From Oxalobacter sp. (GTDB taxonomy: Bacteria > Pseudomonadota > Gammaproteobacteria > Burkholderiales > Burkholderiaceae_D), in contig QZKY01000004.1 in assembly GCA_003605115.1 (NCBI GenBank), forward strand, positions 102,040 to 166,039: DNA of 64,000 nt. Direction: 5' to 3'. Under the pieces are notes generated by a model. The model had not been told where the DNA came from. It did not search any database and saw only the letters and a list, made by a program, of their open reading frames with translations. Both the position numbers and the translations under genes were made by a program. Shown one piece after another: positions 21,062 to 30,653 of the stretch (positions within the stretch are counted from its first letter, which is position 1; each line of letters opens with the position of its first letter).

Positions 21062-21547
21062 CTATTTTGGAGAGCGCACTTTCGCCAGCAAGGCCGTCGT
21101 CGAACGATCATGCTCAAACGCGATGGCAACAACTTTTCCGCCTTGCGAGAGAATGGCCTGGCCTTCGGGGATGGTGGCAACATCGTAATCGCCGCCCTTG
21201 GCGTAAATGTTCGGGCGAGCTTGTTGTACTACTTCCTGCGCGGTGTCTTCCTCAAACGGCACAACGAGGCTGACCGATTCCAACGCAGCGAGCACCGCCA
21301 TCCGATCTTCGCAAGTGTTCAGTGGACGATCATCGCCTTTGTTCAAGCGCTTGACGGAAGCATCGGTGTTGACCGCCACCACCAGCGACGCGCCCAAGGC
21401 GCGTGCTTGCGCAAGATAGGTGACATGGCCGCGATGCAGGATGTCGAAAACGCCGTTGGTGAGCACGACGGGTTGTGGCAGCGCGGCGACGCGTTTGGCC
21501 AGGTCGACGCGGGGGCAGATTTTTTGTTCGAACGCGGGCGTACTCAT
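21062..21547 (-). CDS. rfaE2: D-glycero-beta-D-manno-heptose 1-phosphate adenylyltransferase
   Basis: This 161-residue nucleotidyltransferase corresponds to the C-terminal half of HldE and makes ADP-heptose for the lipopolysaccharide inner core. The cytidylyltransferase-like signature [16 protein letters not shown] (about 31-46, with HRGH) and the C-terminal [13 protein letters not shown] are clear. The stand-alone form implies a separate kinase (RfaE1) elsewhere. Its start overlaps the nrdR stop by 4 bases, so the two are coupled. Confidence 0.9.
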   Translation of the reverse strand: MSTPAFEQKICPRVDLAKRVAALPQPVVLTNGVFDILHRGHVTYLAQARALGASLVVAVNTDASVKRLNKGDDRPLNTCEDRMAVLAALESVSLVVPFEEDTAQEVVQQARPNIYAKGGDYDVATIPEGQAILSQGGKVVAIAFEHDRSTTALLAKVRSPK

Positions 21548-22020
21548 ACGTAGGGCTCCTGAGCAGACGCATCTTGAGCCACTTCCTCGATCACATCCTG
21601 GAATTCCGCAACGTCCTTGAAGCTGCGATAAACGGAAGCGAAGCGGATGTAGGCAATTTTGTCGAGTTTTTGCAGCTCACGCATCACCAGTTCGCCAACG
21701 CGCGTGGAAGACACTTCGCGCTCCCCGCTGGTTAACAATTTTTCGGAGATGCTTTGAATGGCACGGTCGATGGATTGTGCCGAGACGGGACGTTTGCGCA
21801 AGGCCAGCATCATGCTGGCGCGCAGTTTGGCAGGATCAAATTCGGTACGGCTGCCATCGCGTTTGACGACCACCGGCATGTTCAGCTCGATGCGTTCGTA
21901 AGTTGTGAAACGCTTGTCGCATTTGCTGCAACGTCTACGGCGGCGAATGCTGTCCCCTTCTTCCGACACGCGCGTGTCAATGACTTGCGTTTCTTCGTGC
22001 TGGCAGAAGGGGCATTTCAT
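21544..22020 (-). CDS. nrdR: Transcriptional repressor NrdR
   Basis: This 158-residue repressor senses ATP/dATP and controls ribonucleotide reductase genes by binding NrdR boxes. The N-terminal zinc ribbon has C3/C6 (CPFC) and C31/C34 (CSKC). The ATP-cone domain follows from about residue 49 ([20 protein letters not shown]). It is 15 bases downstream of glyA, an arrangement common in this group, and overlaps rfaE2. Confidence 0.95.
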   Translation of the reverse strand: MKCPFCQHEETQVIDTRVSEEGDSIRRRRRCSKCDKRFTTYERIELNMPVVVKRDGSRTEFDPAKLRASMMLALRKRPVSAQSIDRAIQSISEKLLTSGEREVSSTRVGELVMRELQKLDKIAYIRFASVYRSFKDVAEFQDVIEEVAQDASAQEPYV

Positions 22021-22035
22021 GCCGGGTTTATTCTC

Positions 22036-23283
22036 CTATGCGCCGTAAACAGGGAACGCGTTTGTCAGCTTCTTCACTTCAAGCTGGACACGTTCGATAG
22101 TAGCAGTATCTTCCGGCTTGTCCAGCACGTCTGCCAGCAAATTGGCGACCAGGATGGATTCCGCTTCCTTGAAACCGCGCGTGGTCATTGCCGGGCTACC
22201 GAGGCGAATGCCGGAAGTCACGAACGGGGATTGCGGATCGTTCGGGATGGCATTTTTGTTGCAAGTCAGATGGCCATGATTGAGGATGTTTTCCGCAGCG
22301 CGCCCGGTGATGTTCTTGTTGCGCAAGTCAACCAGCATCAAGTGTGATTCGGTGCGACCAGAAACGATGCGCAAGCCGCGCGAAATCAGCGTTTCCGCCA
22401 GAACCTTGGCGTTCTTGATCACTTGCTCTTGATACGTTTTGAAATCAGGTTGCATCGCTTCCTTGAACGCGACGGCTTTCGCAGCGATCACATGCATGAG
22501 CGGACCGCCTTGCAGACCCGGGAAAACGGCGGAATTGATTTGTCGCTCGAATTCCGATTTCATCAGGATGAAACCGCCGCGCGGGCCGCGCAGCGATTTA
22601 TGCGTGGTCGAGGTAACGAAGTCAGCGTGCGGCACCGGATTCGGATACACGCCGGCGGCGATGAGACCGGCATAGTGCGCCATGTCCACCATGAAGTAGG
22701 CGCCAACATCCTTCGCGACTTTCGCAAAGCGTTCAAAATCGATGTGCAGAGAGTAAGCAGACGCACCGGCGATGATCAGCTTGGGTTTTTTCTCGTGTGC
22801 GAGACGTTCCATCGCATCGTAATCGATTTCTTCTTTTTCATTGAGGCCGTAAGAAACGATGTTGAACCATTTGCCCGACATGTTCAGTGCCATGCCATGT
22901 GTCAGATGGCCGCCTTCTGCGAGCGACATGCCCATGACGGTATCGCCGGGCTTGAGCATCGCGAGGAAAATCGCCTGGTTGGCTTGGGAGCCGGAATTCG
23001 GTTGCACGTTTGCGGCTTCGGCGCCATAGATTTCCTTGATGCGCTCCAGCGCTAGCGTTTCCGCCATGTCGACAAATTCACAACCGCCGTAATAGCGTTT
23101 GCCGGGATAACCTTCCGCATACTTGTTGGTGAGTTGCGAACCCTGCGCTTGCATTACGGCTGGCGAACAATAGTTTTCGGAGGCGATCAATTCAATATGG
23201 TCTTGCTGACGTTGATTTTCGCGTTGAATGGCGGACCAAAGTTCAGGATCAACTTTGGCAATGGTGTGATCTTTTGAAAACAT
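22036..23283 (-). CDS. glyA: Serine hydroxymethyltransferase
   Basis: This 415-residue PLP enzyme interconverts serine and glycine and loads tetrahydrofolate with one-carbon units. The PLP lysine is in [14 protein letters not shown] (about 225-238). The N-terminal [14 protein letters not shown] and the GSQANQAIF motif are also typical. It heads a glyA-nrdR-rfaE2 run. The leader of about 115 nt contains an attenuator-like structure, suggesting control before translation. Confidence 0.97.
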   Translation of the reverse strand: MFSKDHTIAKVDPELWSAIQRENQRQQDHIELIASENYCSPAVMQAQGSQLTNKYAEGYPGKRYYGGCEFVDMAETLALERIKEIYGAEAANVQPNSGSQANQAIFLAMLKPGDTVMGMSLAEGGHLTHGMALNMSGKWFNIVSYGLNEKEEIDYDAMERLAHEKKPKLIIAGASAYSLHIDFERFAKVAKDVGAYFMVDMAHYAGLIAAGVYPNPVPHADFVTSTTHKSLRGPRGGFILMKSEFERQINSAVFPGLQGGPLMHVIAAKAVAFKEAMQPDFKTYQEQVIKNAKVLAETLISRGLRIVSGRTESHLMLVDLRNKNITGRAAENILNHGHLTCNKNAIPNDPQSPFVTSGIRLGSPAMTTRGFKEAESILVANLLADVLDKPEDTATIERVQLEVKKLTNAFPVYGA

Positions 23284-23323
23284 GAATGAAACACTCCGAA
23301 CAATAAAGTGAGGCTGATGGTAT

Positions 23324-23379
23324 GACGGGCGCTCGTTGGGGTAATAAATAAAAAAAGGGCGGATAACCCGTCCCGAGCG
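23324..23379 (-). promoter_or_regulatory. Attenuator-like structure in the glyA leader
   Basis: On the minus strand, GGGACGG (23374-23368) and CCGCCC (23362-23357) form a short stem with one bulged A, followed by seven T. That is an intrinsic-terminator shape inside the glyA 5' leader. The flanking CGCTCG (23379-23374) and CGAGCG (23335-23330) are complementary. GACGGG inside the terminator arm is complementary to CCCGTC (23329-23324), so an alternative antiterminator fold is possible. No known riboswitch class was recognised. Confidence 0.5.
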
Positions 23380-23405
23380 TCGAAAAGCACGAAAAAGAGC
23401 AAAAA

Positions 23406-23434
23406 ATTCTATAGGATAAGCAGGTTTTCATCAA
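23406..23434 (-). promoter_or_regulatory. Predicted glyA promoter
   Basis: Read on the minus strand, TTGATG (23434-23429) and TAGAAT (23411-23406) are spaced by 17 bases. This puts the transcript start near 23399 and gives a leader of about 115 nt. Confidence 0.5.
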
Positions 23435-23491
23435 CTTCGAAAACATTGCCATTTAACCATGAACATTGATACATGCCTTCTTGAATGTTTG

Positions 23492-23497
23492 TATAAT
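23492..23497 (+). promoter_or_regulatory. Predicted -10 element of the mla operon promoter
   Basis: A consensus TATAAT lies 35 bases before the GTG start chosen for mlaF; the -35 is unclear (TTGATA at 23466 would be 20 bases away). Its position makes the upstream TTG start at 23466 unlikely, because that codon would lie before the transcript start. Confidence 0.5.
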
Positions 23498-23531
23498 ACC
23501 GCATCACAGCCCTCTCACTTTGTCCCCTTTT

Positions 23532-24338
23532 GTGCCTAATTTCGTAGAAATCCGCAATCTCAGTTTCCAGTATGGAGAGCGCCCGATACTGTCTGGCCTT
23601 CAGATGGATTTTCCACGCGGGAAAGTGATCGCCGTGATGGGGGGCTCCGGTTCGGGAAAAACGACGATTTTGCGACTTATTGGCGGCCAGTTACGCCCAC
23701 AGGCGGGGGAAGTGCGTGTGGATGGTGAAGTAGTGCATGCGCTTGACGCGCCAGGTTTATATCGCTTGCGCCGCAGGATGGGCATGCTGTTCCAGCACGG
23801 CGCGCTTTTTACCGATTTGACCGTATTTGAGAACGTCGCTTTCCCCTTGCGGGAACATACCGATTTGCCCGAAACATTGCTGCGTGATTTTGTTTTGCTG
23901 AAACTGCACGCCGTGGGCTTGCGCAATGCCGCCTATTTGAAGCCAGGTGAAATCTCCGGCGGCATGGCGCGCCGGGTTGCCTTGGCGCGCGCCATTGCGC
24001 TGGATCCGCAAATCATCATGTATGACGAACCCTTTGCCGGACTGGATCCGATTTCCATGGGCGTGACCGCGAACCTGATCCGCCGCCTGAACGATGCGCT
24101 CGGTTCCACTTCGATTGTGGTATCCCATGACGTGACCGAGTCGTTCTTCATAGCCGATTACGTCTACTTTCTCTCGCAAGGCAAAATCGTGGCGCGGGGC
24201 ACGCCGGATGAAATGCGCATTTCTACGGATCCGTACGTACGCCAATTCGTACATGCTGAAACGGATGGTCCTGTGCCCTTCCACTACCAAGGACGTTCCT
24301 TGGCGGATGATCTGGGATTGCCGGAGCCGACATGCTGA
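23532..24338 (+). CDS. mlaF: Phospholipid ABC transporter ATP-binding protein MlaF
   Basis: This 268-residue ATPase drives the MlaFEDB complex, which moves phospholipids between the inner membrane and the periplasmic carrier MlaC to maintain outer-membrane asymmetry. It has Walker A GGSGSGKTT, the signature ISGGMARRVALARA and Walker B IIMYDEPFAGLDP. The GTG start at 23532 gives a family-like N-terminus (PNFVEIRNLSFQYGERP) and lies downstream of a TATAAT box. The 3' end overlaps mlaE by 7 bases. Confidence 0.92.
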   Translation: MPNFVEIRNLSFQYGERPILSGLQMDFPRGKVIAVMGGSGSGKTTILRLIGGQLRPQAGEVRVDGEVVHALDAPGLYRLRRRMGMLFQHGALFTDLTVFENVAFPLREHTDLPETLLRDFVLLKLHAVGLRNAAYLKPGEISGGMARRVALARAIALDPQIIMYDEPFAGLDPISMGVTANLIRRLNDALGSTSIVVSHDVTESFFIADYVYFLSQGKIVARGTPDEMRISTDPYVRQFVHAETDGPVPFHYQGRSLADDLGLPEPTC

Positions 24339-25126
24339 AACAGGCGCTGGAAAAGATGCTGTTAAAAATCGGCCAAAAGACGCGCGCTACGTTGGCGGAT
24401 GTGGGCTACGCCGCGAACATGTTTGTCGATTTACTCAAGGCCTCCCGCGGATTGTTGCGACGTTTCCGGCTGGTAACGGATCAAATTCATTTCATCGGCA
24501 ATTATTCTCTAGTTATCATTGCGGTATCCGGTTTGTTTGTCGGCTTCGTATTGGCTTTACAAGGCTACAACATCCTCAATAAATTTGGATCCGAACAGGT
24601 GTTGGGCACCATGGTAACGCTCTCATTGGTGCGCGAGCTTGGGCCCGTGGTGACGGCACTGCTGTTTGCCGGTCGTGCAGGCACGTCGCTGACCGCAGAA
24701 ATCGGCTTGATGAAAGCGGGTGAACAACTCGCTGCGATGGAAATGATGGCCGTCAATCCCATCGAACGTGTGCTCGCACCACGGTTTTGGGCCGGCGTGA
24801 TTGCCATGCCCATGCTGGCGGCCATTTTCAGCGCAGTGGGTGTGTTTGGCGGCTACATCGTGGGCGTTTTGCTGATCGGCGTGGATGAAGGCGCCTTCTG
24901 GTCGCAAATGCAGGCGAACGTTGACCTTTGGGAAGATATTGCCAATGGTGTGATCAAGAGTATTGTTTTTGGTTTTGCCGTGACGTACATTGCACTCTTT
25001 CAGGGCTACGAAGCAGAACCCACGCCGGAGGGCGTCTCGCGTGCAACAACGCGCACCGTCGTGATTGCGTCATTGATTGTGCTGTGGCTGGACTTTATCC
25101 TCACAGCCTTTATGTTTAACAAATAG
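24332..25126 (+). CDS. mlaE: Phospholipid ABC transporter permease MlaE
   Basis: This 264-residue inner-membrane permease of the MlaE/Ttg2B family has five to six membrane helices. Conserved parts are the elbow region QIHFIGNYSL, the loop TALLFAGRAGTSLTAEIG and the following EQLAAMEMMAVNP. It overlaps mlaF and is followed by mlaD, so the core transporter is encoded in order. Confidence 0.95.
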   Translation: MLKQALEKMLLKIGQKTRATLADVGYAANMFVDLLKASRGLLRRFRLVTDQIHFIGNYSLVIIAVSGLFVGFVLALQGYNILNKFGSEQVLGTMVTLSLVRELGPVVTALLFAGRAGTSLTAEIGLMKAGEQLAAMEMMAVNPIERVLAPRFWAGVIAMPMLAAIFSAVGVFGGYIVGVLLIGVDEGAFWSQMQANVDLWEDIANGVIKSIVFGFAVTYIALFQGYEAEPTPEGVSRATTRTVVIASLIVLWLDFILTAFMFNK

Positions 25127-25210
25127 CAGGAGCAGAATTAAAAAGTGCATTCCGGTCAATCGAGGGCGGAATGGTTTTCAAAGTATCGCGATACTGAACA
25201 GGCAGTGATT

Positions 25211-25681
25211 ATGCAACGTAAATCTCTGGACATTTGGGTAGGCCTTTTTGTGCTGCTGGGTGCGGTGGCACTCATGTTTCTTGCGCTGAAAGCGGGGAAC
25301 ATGAGCTCCATTTCGTACGCCAAAACGTATCCGGTCGAAACGCGTTTTGACAACGTGGGCGGCTTGAAACCGCGCGCTCCCGTCAAGAGCGCGGGTGTGG
25401 TGGTGGGGCGCGTGGGCGACATCAAGTTTGACGACAACAGTTTCCAGGCGGTAGTCACCCTGAATCTCGAAGAGCGGTACAAATTTCCGAAAGACAGCAG
25501 CGCCAAGATTCTCACGGCCGGTTTGCTGGGTGAGCAATACATTGGGCTGGAAGCGGGCGGAGACACTGCGGTGTTGATCGCAGGCGATAAAATCAGCATG
25601 ACGCAATCCGCGATGGTGCTTGAAAACCTGATTAGTCAATTCCTGTACAACAAGGCAGCAGAGGGGAAAAACGACAAATGA
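25211..25681 (+). CDS. mlaD: Phospholipid-binding MCE protein MlaD
   Basis: This 156-residue protein has one N-terminal membrane anchor (about 8-26) and one MCE domain (about 38-115, YPVETRFDNVGGLKPRAPVK and later AGLLGEQYIGLE). It forms the hexameric periplasmic ring of the Mla complex. The start MQRKSLDIWVGLFV is chosen because the 22 codons before it have no family similarity. It overlaps mlaA by 4 bases. Confidence 0.92.
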   Translation: MQRKSLDIWVGLFVLLGAVALMFLALKAGNMSSISYAKTYPVETRFDNVGGLKPRAPVKSAGVVVGRVGDIKFDDNSFQAVVTLNLEERYKFPKDSSAKILTAGLLGEQYIGLEAGGDTAVLIAGDKISMTQSAMVLENLISQFLYNKAAEGKNDK

Positions 25682-26481
25682 TTTCCCGCTTTGTGCTTCT
25701 CAAAATCATCGCCCTGGCGATGGGTGTCGCGCTGTTGACAGGATGCGCCACTGGCAGCAATCCGCAAGACCCTTATGAAGGCTTCAATCGCTCCGTGTTC
25801 ACGTTTAACGATAATGTGGACAAGTTCGCGCTCAAGCCAGTGGCTCAGGCCTATCAAAAGGTGACGCCCTCCTTTGTCCAAACCGGCATTGGCAATTTTT
25901 TCGGAAATCTTGGGGATGTCTGGAACTGCGCCAACAATTTGATGCAGGGCAAGGGGGCGGATGCTGCGTCGGATTTTTCGCGCGTGATGATCAACAGCTT
26001 TATTGGTGTGCTGGGCATTTTCGATGTGGCTTCGGAAGCCGGGTTGCCCAAGCATAATGAGGATTTCGGGCAAACGCTGGGCAAGTGGGGGGTCAGTTCC
26101 GGGCCGTATCTGGTCTTGCCTTTCCTCGGTTCATCGACCTTGCGGGATACGGCGGGCTTGCCAGCAGATTTTCTGGCTGACCCGTGGGGGTACACCAAAC
26201 CGGTGCGGGTGCGAAATGTGGGGTACGGTGTGCGCCTTGTGCACAAGCGCGCCGTGTTGCTGGATGCGGAAAAACTGGTGGATGGCGCGGCACTGGATCG
26301 CTACCAGTTCAGGCGTGATGCCTACTTGCAGCGGCGAGCAAACTTGATCAGTGATAATGGACAAAGTGAAGATTTGCCTAATTATGATGAAGATGGCCTC
26401 GGCGCCTCGGACAGTGACGCTGGGCAAGTCAAGCCTGCCACCGCAGCACCCGCTTCGGCAAAACCGGCAAAAGCGAAATAA
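25678..26481 (+). CDS. mlaA: Outer-membrane lipoprotein MlaA (VacJ)
   Basis: MlaA (267 residues) extracts phospholipids from the outer leaflet of the outer membrane and hands them to MlaC. It has a lipoprotein signal with lipobox LTGC (C23) and the family signature DPYEGFNRSVFTFNDNVD. The late blocks VSSGPYLVLPFLGSSTLRD and ADPWGYTKPV are also typical. The C-terminal 40 residues are an alanine/proline/lysine-rich tail. In E. coli mlaA is unlinked; here it is inside the operon. Confidence 0.93.
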   Translation: MISRFVLLKIIALAMGVALLTGCATGSNPQDPYEGFNRSVFTFNDNVDKFALKPVAQAYQKVTPSFVQTGIGNFFGNLGDVWNCANNLMQGKGADAASDFSRVMINSFIGVLGIFDVASEAGLPKHNEDFGQTLGKWGVSSGPYLVLPFLGSSTLRDTAGLPADFLADPWGYTKPVRVRNVGYGVRLVHKRAVLLDAEKLVDGAALDRYQFRRDAYLQRRANLISDNGQSEDLPNYDEDGLGASDSDAGQVKPATAAPASAKPAKAK

Positions 26482-26533
26482 AGTGGCCTTACGAAAACAT
26501 TTTGAACCCAAGAGGTTCTGACGGACAGAAAAT

Positions 26534-27196
26534 ATGAAAACAACGCTGAAAAAACTTATCGCATCTTGCTCAATACTTTTGTTGTTGACGACCGGTTATG
26601 CGGTCGCAAAGGAAGCGGCCGCTGCCGAAGCCCCGGACGTATTGGTCAAACGAATCAGTTACGAGGTACTGGAATTGGCGAAAGCTGACAAGCGTATTCA
26701 GGCTGGCGATGACAGGCGCATACGCACTTTGGTGGAAGCCTGGATCATGCCTTACGTGGATTTTGACCGCACCACGGCGCTCTCTCTCGGCGTGCACTGG
26801 CGCAAGGCCACGCCAGAACAAAAAGAGCAACTTACGCACGAATATCGCGAACTGCTGATTCACACTTATTCTGGTGCGATTGCCCAAGTCAAGGATCAAC
26901 GTCTGCAATTCCGCCCCTTCCACGCTGCGCCAGAAGCGACAGATGTGGTGGTGTATTCTCAAGTGATTCAAACTGGTGGGCGCGAACCGATACAGTTGAA
27001 CTATCGTTTGCAAAAACAGGAAACGGGCTGGAAAATTTACGACATCAATGTGCTGGGCGCTTGGCTGATCCAAACCTACAAAGGCACGTTTAACACGGAA
27101 ATCAATCAATCTGGCATCGACGGGTTGATCAAGACCCTGCGTGAGAAAAACAAGACCTTGGCGCGTCGCAAGGGTAACAGCGTGGCAGGAAGATGA
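26534..27196 (+). CDS. mlaC: Periplasmic phospholipid-binding protein MlaC
   Basis: This 220-residue protein has a Sec signal peptide (cleavage near AVA, residue 25) and belongs to the Tol/Ttg2D/MlaC family of soluble lipid carriers. The motifs ALSLGVHWRKATPEQKEQL and GWKIYDINVLGAWLIQTY are characteristic. It overlaps mlaB by 4 bases and completes the lipid relay between MlaA and MlaFEDB. Confidence 0.93.
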   Translation: MKTTLKKLIASCSILLLLTTGYAVAKEAAAAEAPDVLVKRISYEVLELAKADKRIQAGDDRRIRTLVEAWIMPYVDFDRTTALSLGVHWRKATPEQKEQLTHEYRELLIHTYSGAIAQVKDQRLQFRPFHAAPEATDVVVYSQVIQTGGREPIQLNYRLQKQETGWKIYDINVLGAWLIQTYKGTFNTEINQSGIDGLIKTLREKNKTLARRKGNSVAGR

Positions 27197-27552
27197 TTTA
27201 CCAACCGGATACGCCGCTAACGATGTCCAGCGCAAAAGAGGCGCTGGAGAAGGGTTTGCGCGCGATTGAGTCCGGTGCGACCGCCATTGACCTTGCCTCT
27301 GTTAGCGCTACAGACTCCGTTGCGGTGAGTATTTTGCTGGCATGGGAGCGTGCTGCGCTGGCGCGCGGTGCGTCCATTGTCTTTCTCAACGCCTCCACCA
27401 CATTGGTCAGTCTGGCCAAACTGTACGGCGTTTTTGAATTACTCCATTTCACGACGGATCCTGCACAGGCGTTTGCCCAGGGTATCGCTCAAGACATCAC
27501 GCAGGCGCTCTCTCAAGCAGCGGCGCAAGACAGTCAACCCGCACGACATTGA
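27193..27552 (+). CDS. mlaB: STAS domain protein MlaB
   Basis: This 119-residue cytoplasmic STAS-domain protein regulates and stabilises the MlaF ATPase. The core IDLASVSATDSVAVSILLAW carries the conserved D-S pair of the STAS loop. The C-terminus is an alanine/glutamine-rich tail. It overlaps mlaC and is the last mla gene. Confidence 0.85.
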   Translation: MIYQPDTPLTMSSAKEALEKGLRAIESGATAIDLASVSATDSVAVSILLAWERAALARGASIVFLNASTTLVSLAKLYGVFELLHFTTDPAQAFAQGIAQDITQALSQAAAQDSQPARH

Positions 27553-27680
27553 CTTCATGATCCGATGCGTGGCGCGCAAAGCGAAGTGCGTTGAACGTAA
27601 GGTCACGCCATCTGCCCGTCGAGTTTTACAATGAAAACACATGCGTCGCTTGTGTGCGACGCCAGTCGGTCATCCACAAT

Positions 27681-28457
27681 ATGGCAGCCATCCAGGTTCT
27701 TAAGGTCGAAAAGCAGTACCGAACCACGCATCGCGTCATCACAGCGCTAGATGGCGTGTCCTTGTCGATTGAATCCGGGGAATTCTTCGGTTTGCTGGGG
27801 CCCAACGGGGCGGGCAAAACCACGCTGATTTCGATCATGGCGGGGCTGGCAAAAGCCGACAAGGGAAGCGTCAGCATTCTCGGGCATGACGTGGTGACCG
27901 ACTACCGCCAGGCGCGCAAGCTGCTCGGCGTGGTGCCGCAGGAAGTGGCATTCGATCCGTTTTTCACGGTGCGCGAAACACTGCGGCTGCAATCCGGTTA
28001 TTTCGGTCTCAAGAAAAACGACGACTGGATTGACGAGGTGATGCACCATCTCGATTTGACTGACAAAGCCGAAGCCAACATGCGCACGCTTTCCGGTGGG
28101 ATGAAGCGACGCGTACTGGTCGCGCAAGCGCTGGTGCATAAACCCCCAGTCATTGTGCTGGATGAACCCACGGCAGGGGTGGATGTGGAATTGCGCCAGG
28201 CACTCTGGCAATTCATTGGGCGGTTGAATCGAGAAGGCCACACGATTGTGCTGACCACCCATTATCTCGAAGAAGCGGAAGCGCACTGCCATCGCATTGC
28301 CTTGATGAAGGCGGGAAAAATACTTGCGCTGGACACGACAGTCGGGTTGATCAAGCGTTTTGGCGCATCGCAACTGGAGGAGGTTTTTTTGCGCGCTATG
28401 GGGGGTGATGCAGAGGAAAACCCGGCGGCGCAAGAAGTGGCGGAGACGCGACCATGA
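27681..28457 (+). CDS. ABC-2 type transporter ATP-binding protein (YadG-like)
   Basis: This 258-residue ATPase has Walker A GPNGAGKTT, signature LSGGMKRRVLVAQAL and Walker B VIVLDEPTAGVDVE. It pairs with the downstream permease, whose start it overlaps by 4 bases. The pair resembles E. coli YadG/YadH and follows the mla operon in many Burkholderiales. The exported substrate is unknown. The start MAAIQVLKVEKQY is preferred; the 30 codons upstream are not family-like. Confidence 0.88.
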   Translation: MAAIQVLKVEKQYRTTHRVITALDGVSLSIESGEFFGLLGPNGAGKTTLISIMAGLAKADKGSVSILGHDVVTDYRQARKLLGVVPQEVAFDPFFTVRETLRLQSGYFGLKKNDDWIDEVMHHLDLTDKAEANMRTLSGGMKRRVLVAQALVHKPPVIVLDEPTAGVDVELRQALWQFIGRLNREGHTIVLTTHYLEEAEAHCHRIALMKAGKILALDTTVGLIKRFGASQLEEVFLRAMGGDAEENPAAQEVAETRP

Positions 28458-29218
28458 TCCTATCCATCGGATTTCGCACCCTGCTGTACAAGGAAGTCTT
28501 GCGCTTTGTGAAAGTTGCAGGGCAAACGATTACCGCGCCCGTTCTCACCGCCGTGCTTTACCTGCTGGTGTTCGGGCATGCGCTGGAAGCGCACGTGCAA
28601 GCCTATCCCGGGGTGAGTTACACGGCCTTCCTGATTCCGGGGCTGGTGATGATGAGCGTGTTGCAAAACGCGTTTGCGAATACGTCGTCGTCCTTGATTC
28701 AGTCAAAGATGAACGGCAGTATGGTGTTTTTATTGTTGTCCCCGATTTCGTATTGGGAAACGTATTGGGCATACTTGCTGGCGGCTATCGTTCGCGGGGT
28801 GACGGTGGGAGTGGGGGTGTTTGCCGTCACCGTCTGGTTTGCGCCGCTCAGCTATGTTGCGCCTTGGTGGATTGCCCTGTTCGGCGTCCTGGGCGCAGCC
28901 ATTTTGGGAACGATGGGCTTGATCGCGGGTCTGTGGGCGGAAAAATACGATCACCTGGCCACGTTTCAGAATTTCCTGATCATGCCCGCCACCTTCCTGT
29001 CGGGCGTGTTTTACACGATCCGCTCACTGCCGGAAACCTGGCAAGCCGTGTCGCATGCCAACCCGTTTTTTTACCTAGTAGACGGGTTCCGATACGGTTT
29101 TTATGGGCAGTCGGACGTGGCTCCATTGTTGAGTCTTGCCGTGGGAGGGGCATTTTTTCTCTTGCTGGCGTGTCTGGCGGTCTGGATGCTGAAAAAAGGC
29201 TATAAATTGCGTCATTGA
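28454..29218 (+). CDS. ABC-2 type transporter permease (YadH-like)
   Basis: This 254-residue permease of the ABC-2 family has six membrane segments. The conserved FLIPGLVMMSVLQNAFANTSSS loop and the late PATFLSGVFYTIRSLP segment, before a C-terminal helix, mark the YadH branch. It forms a pair with the ATPase upstream. In many relatives a bolA-like gene separates it from murA; none is present here. Confidence 0.88.
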   Translation: MILSIGFRTLLYKEVLRFVKVAGQTITAPVLTAVLYLLVFGHALEAHVQAYPGVSYTAFLIPGLVMMSVLQNAFANTSSSLIQSKMNGSMVFLLLSPISYWETYWAYLLAAIVRGVTVGVGVFAVTVWFAPLSYVAPWWIALFGVLGAAILGTMGLIAGLWAEKYDHLATFQNFLIMPATFLSGVFYTIRSLPETWQAVSHANPFFYLVDGFRYGFYGQSDVAPLLSLAVGGAFFLLLACLAVWMLKKGYKLRH

Positions 29219-29366
29219 AGGGGTCGCCCGAGAACACATTCCCCATCGCAAATGAAGGATAATGACGGCTTTGTTGCTTGCGATATGTGTCGCAATGCAG
29301 AAGCGCGGCGCAGAGAAAGAAACGCCGGGGAAAAACGTAAAAGCAGGAAAGACGTGCAAGAAAGAC

Positions 29367-30617
29367 ATGGATAAATTGATTATTTCTGGCGGTAAACGCC
29401 TAACCGGGGAAATCCCCATTTCCGGTGCCAAAAACGCTGCGCTCCCTATTTTGTGTGCTGGCTTGTTGACGGGCGATAGCATTGAATTGCAAAACGTACC
29501 GCGTTTGCACGATGTGACCACGATGTTGCGTTTGCTGCGTCAGATGGGGCTGCAGGCCGAACAATCCGGCGAGCAGGTTATTCTTAACGGCAATGCAATA
29601 AACAAGTGTGATGCGCCTTATGACATGGTCAAAACCATGCGCGCCTCGATTCTGGTGCTGGGGCCCCTGGTCGCCAGGTTTGGCGAAGCGCGGGTTTCCC
29701 TGCCCGGCGGGTGTGCGATTGGTTCACGTCCGGTCGAGCAGCACATCAAGGGTCTGGAAGCGATGGGAGCCGAAATCACCATCGAAGCGGGTTACATCCA
29801 CGCCAAGGCCAAGCGCCTCAAGGGTACGCGCATCGTGACGGACATGATTACGGTGACCGGTACCGAAAACCTCTTGATGGCGGCGGTGCTGGCCGACGGG
29901 CAAACGGTTCTGGAAAACGCAGCGCGTGAACCCGAAGTGACGGATCTCGCCAATCTGCTGGTAAAGATGGGCGCGAAAATCGACGGTATCGGCACGGACA
30001 GATTGGTGGTGCAGGGGGTGGACAAATTGCATGGCGCCTCACATGCCGTGATCCCGGATCGCATTGAAACGGGCACTTTCCTGTGCGCGGTGGCGGCGAC
30101 GGGCGGCGACGTGACTTTGACAAAGGCGCGCTGCGACATTCTCGATGCTGTGGTCGATAAATTGTGTGAAACGGGTGCGGTGGTAACGAAAGGCGCGGAC
30201 ACGATTCGGATTCAGATGAGTGCGCGCCCCAAGGGCGTGAACTTTCGCACGACCGAATATCCGGGTTTTCCGACGGACATGCAAGCGCAATTCATGGCGG
30301 TCAATTGTGTGGCGGGGGAATCCAGCCACATCACCGAGACGATTTTTGAAAACCGTTTCATGCACGTGCAGGAACTCAATCGCTTGGGTGCGCTGATCAA
30401 GACCGAGGGCAACACGGCTTTCGTCAAAGGTGTGGACAAGCTGGTGGGCGCGCCCGTGATGGCCACCGATTTGCGCGCCTCAGCCTCGCTCGTGATTGCG
30501 GGTCTGGCGGCGCAGGGTGAAACGATAGTGGATCGCGTGTACCATCTGGATCGGGGCTATGACCGGATGGAAATGAAACTGGCGGCAGTAGGCGCTGACA
30601 TCAGGCGAGTGAAGTAA
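29367..30617 (+). CDS. murA: UDP-N-acetylglucosamine 1-carboxyvinyltransferase
   Basis: MurA (416 residues) adds enolpyruvate to UDP-GlcNAc, the first committed step of peptidoglycan synthesis and the fosfomycin target. It starts [16 protein letters not shown], with [12 protein letters not shown] near the N-terminus and the catalytic cysteine in [12 protein letters not shown] (about C117), so it should be fosfomycin sensitive. An upstream in-frame ATG at 29262 is rejected because the extension is unlike the family. Confidence 0.96.
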   Translation: MDKLIISGGKRLTGEIPISGAKNAALPILCAGLLTGDSIELQNVPRLHDVTTMLRLLRQMGLQAEQSGEQVILNGNAINKCDAPYDMVKTMRASILVLGPLVARFGEARVSLPGGCAIGSRPVEQHIKGLEAMGAEITIEAGYIHAKAKRLKGTRIVTDMITVTGTENLLMAAVLADGQTVLENAAREPEVTDLANLLVKMGAKIDGIGTDRLVVQGVDKLHGASHAVIPDRIETGTFLCAVAATGGDVTLTKARCDILDAVVDKLCETGAVVTKGADTIRIQMSARPKGVNFRTTEYPGFPTDMQAQFMAVNCVAGESSHITETIFENRFMHVQELNRLGALIKTEGNTAFVKGVDKLVGAPVMATDLRASASLVIAGLAAQGETIVDRVYHLDRGYDRMEMKLAAVGADIRRVK

Positions 30618-30653
30618 GAAAAAAGCAAACAAGCGACATAACAAAAGTACACG

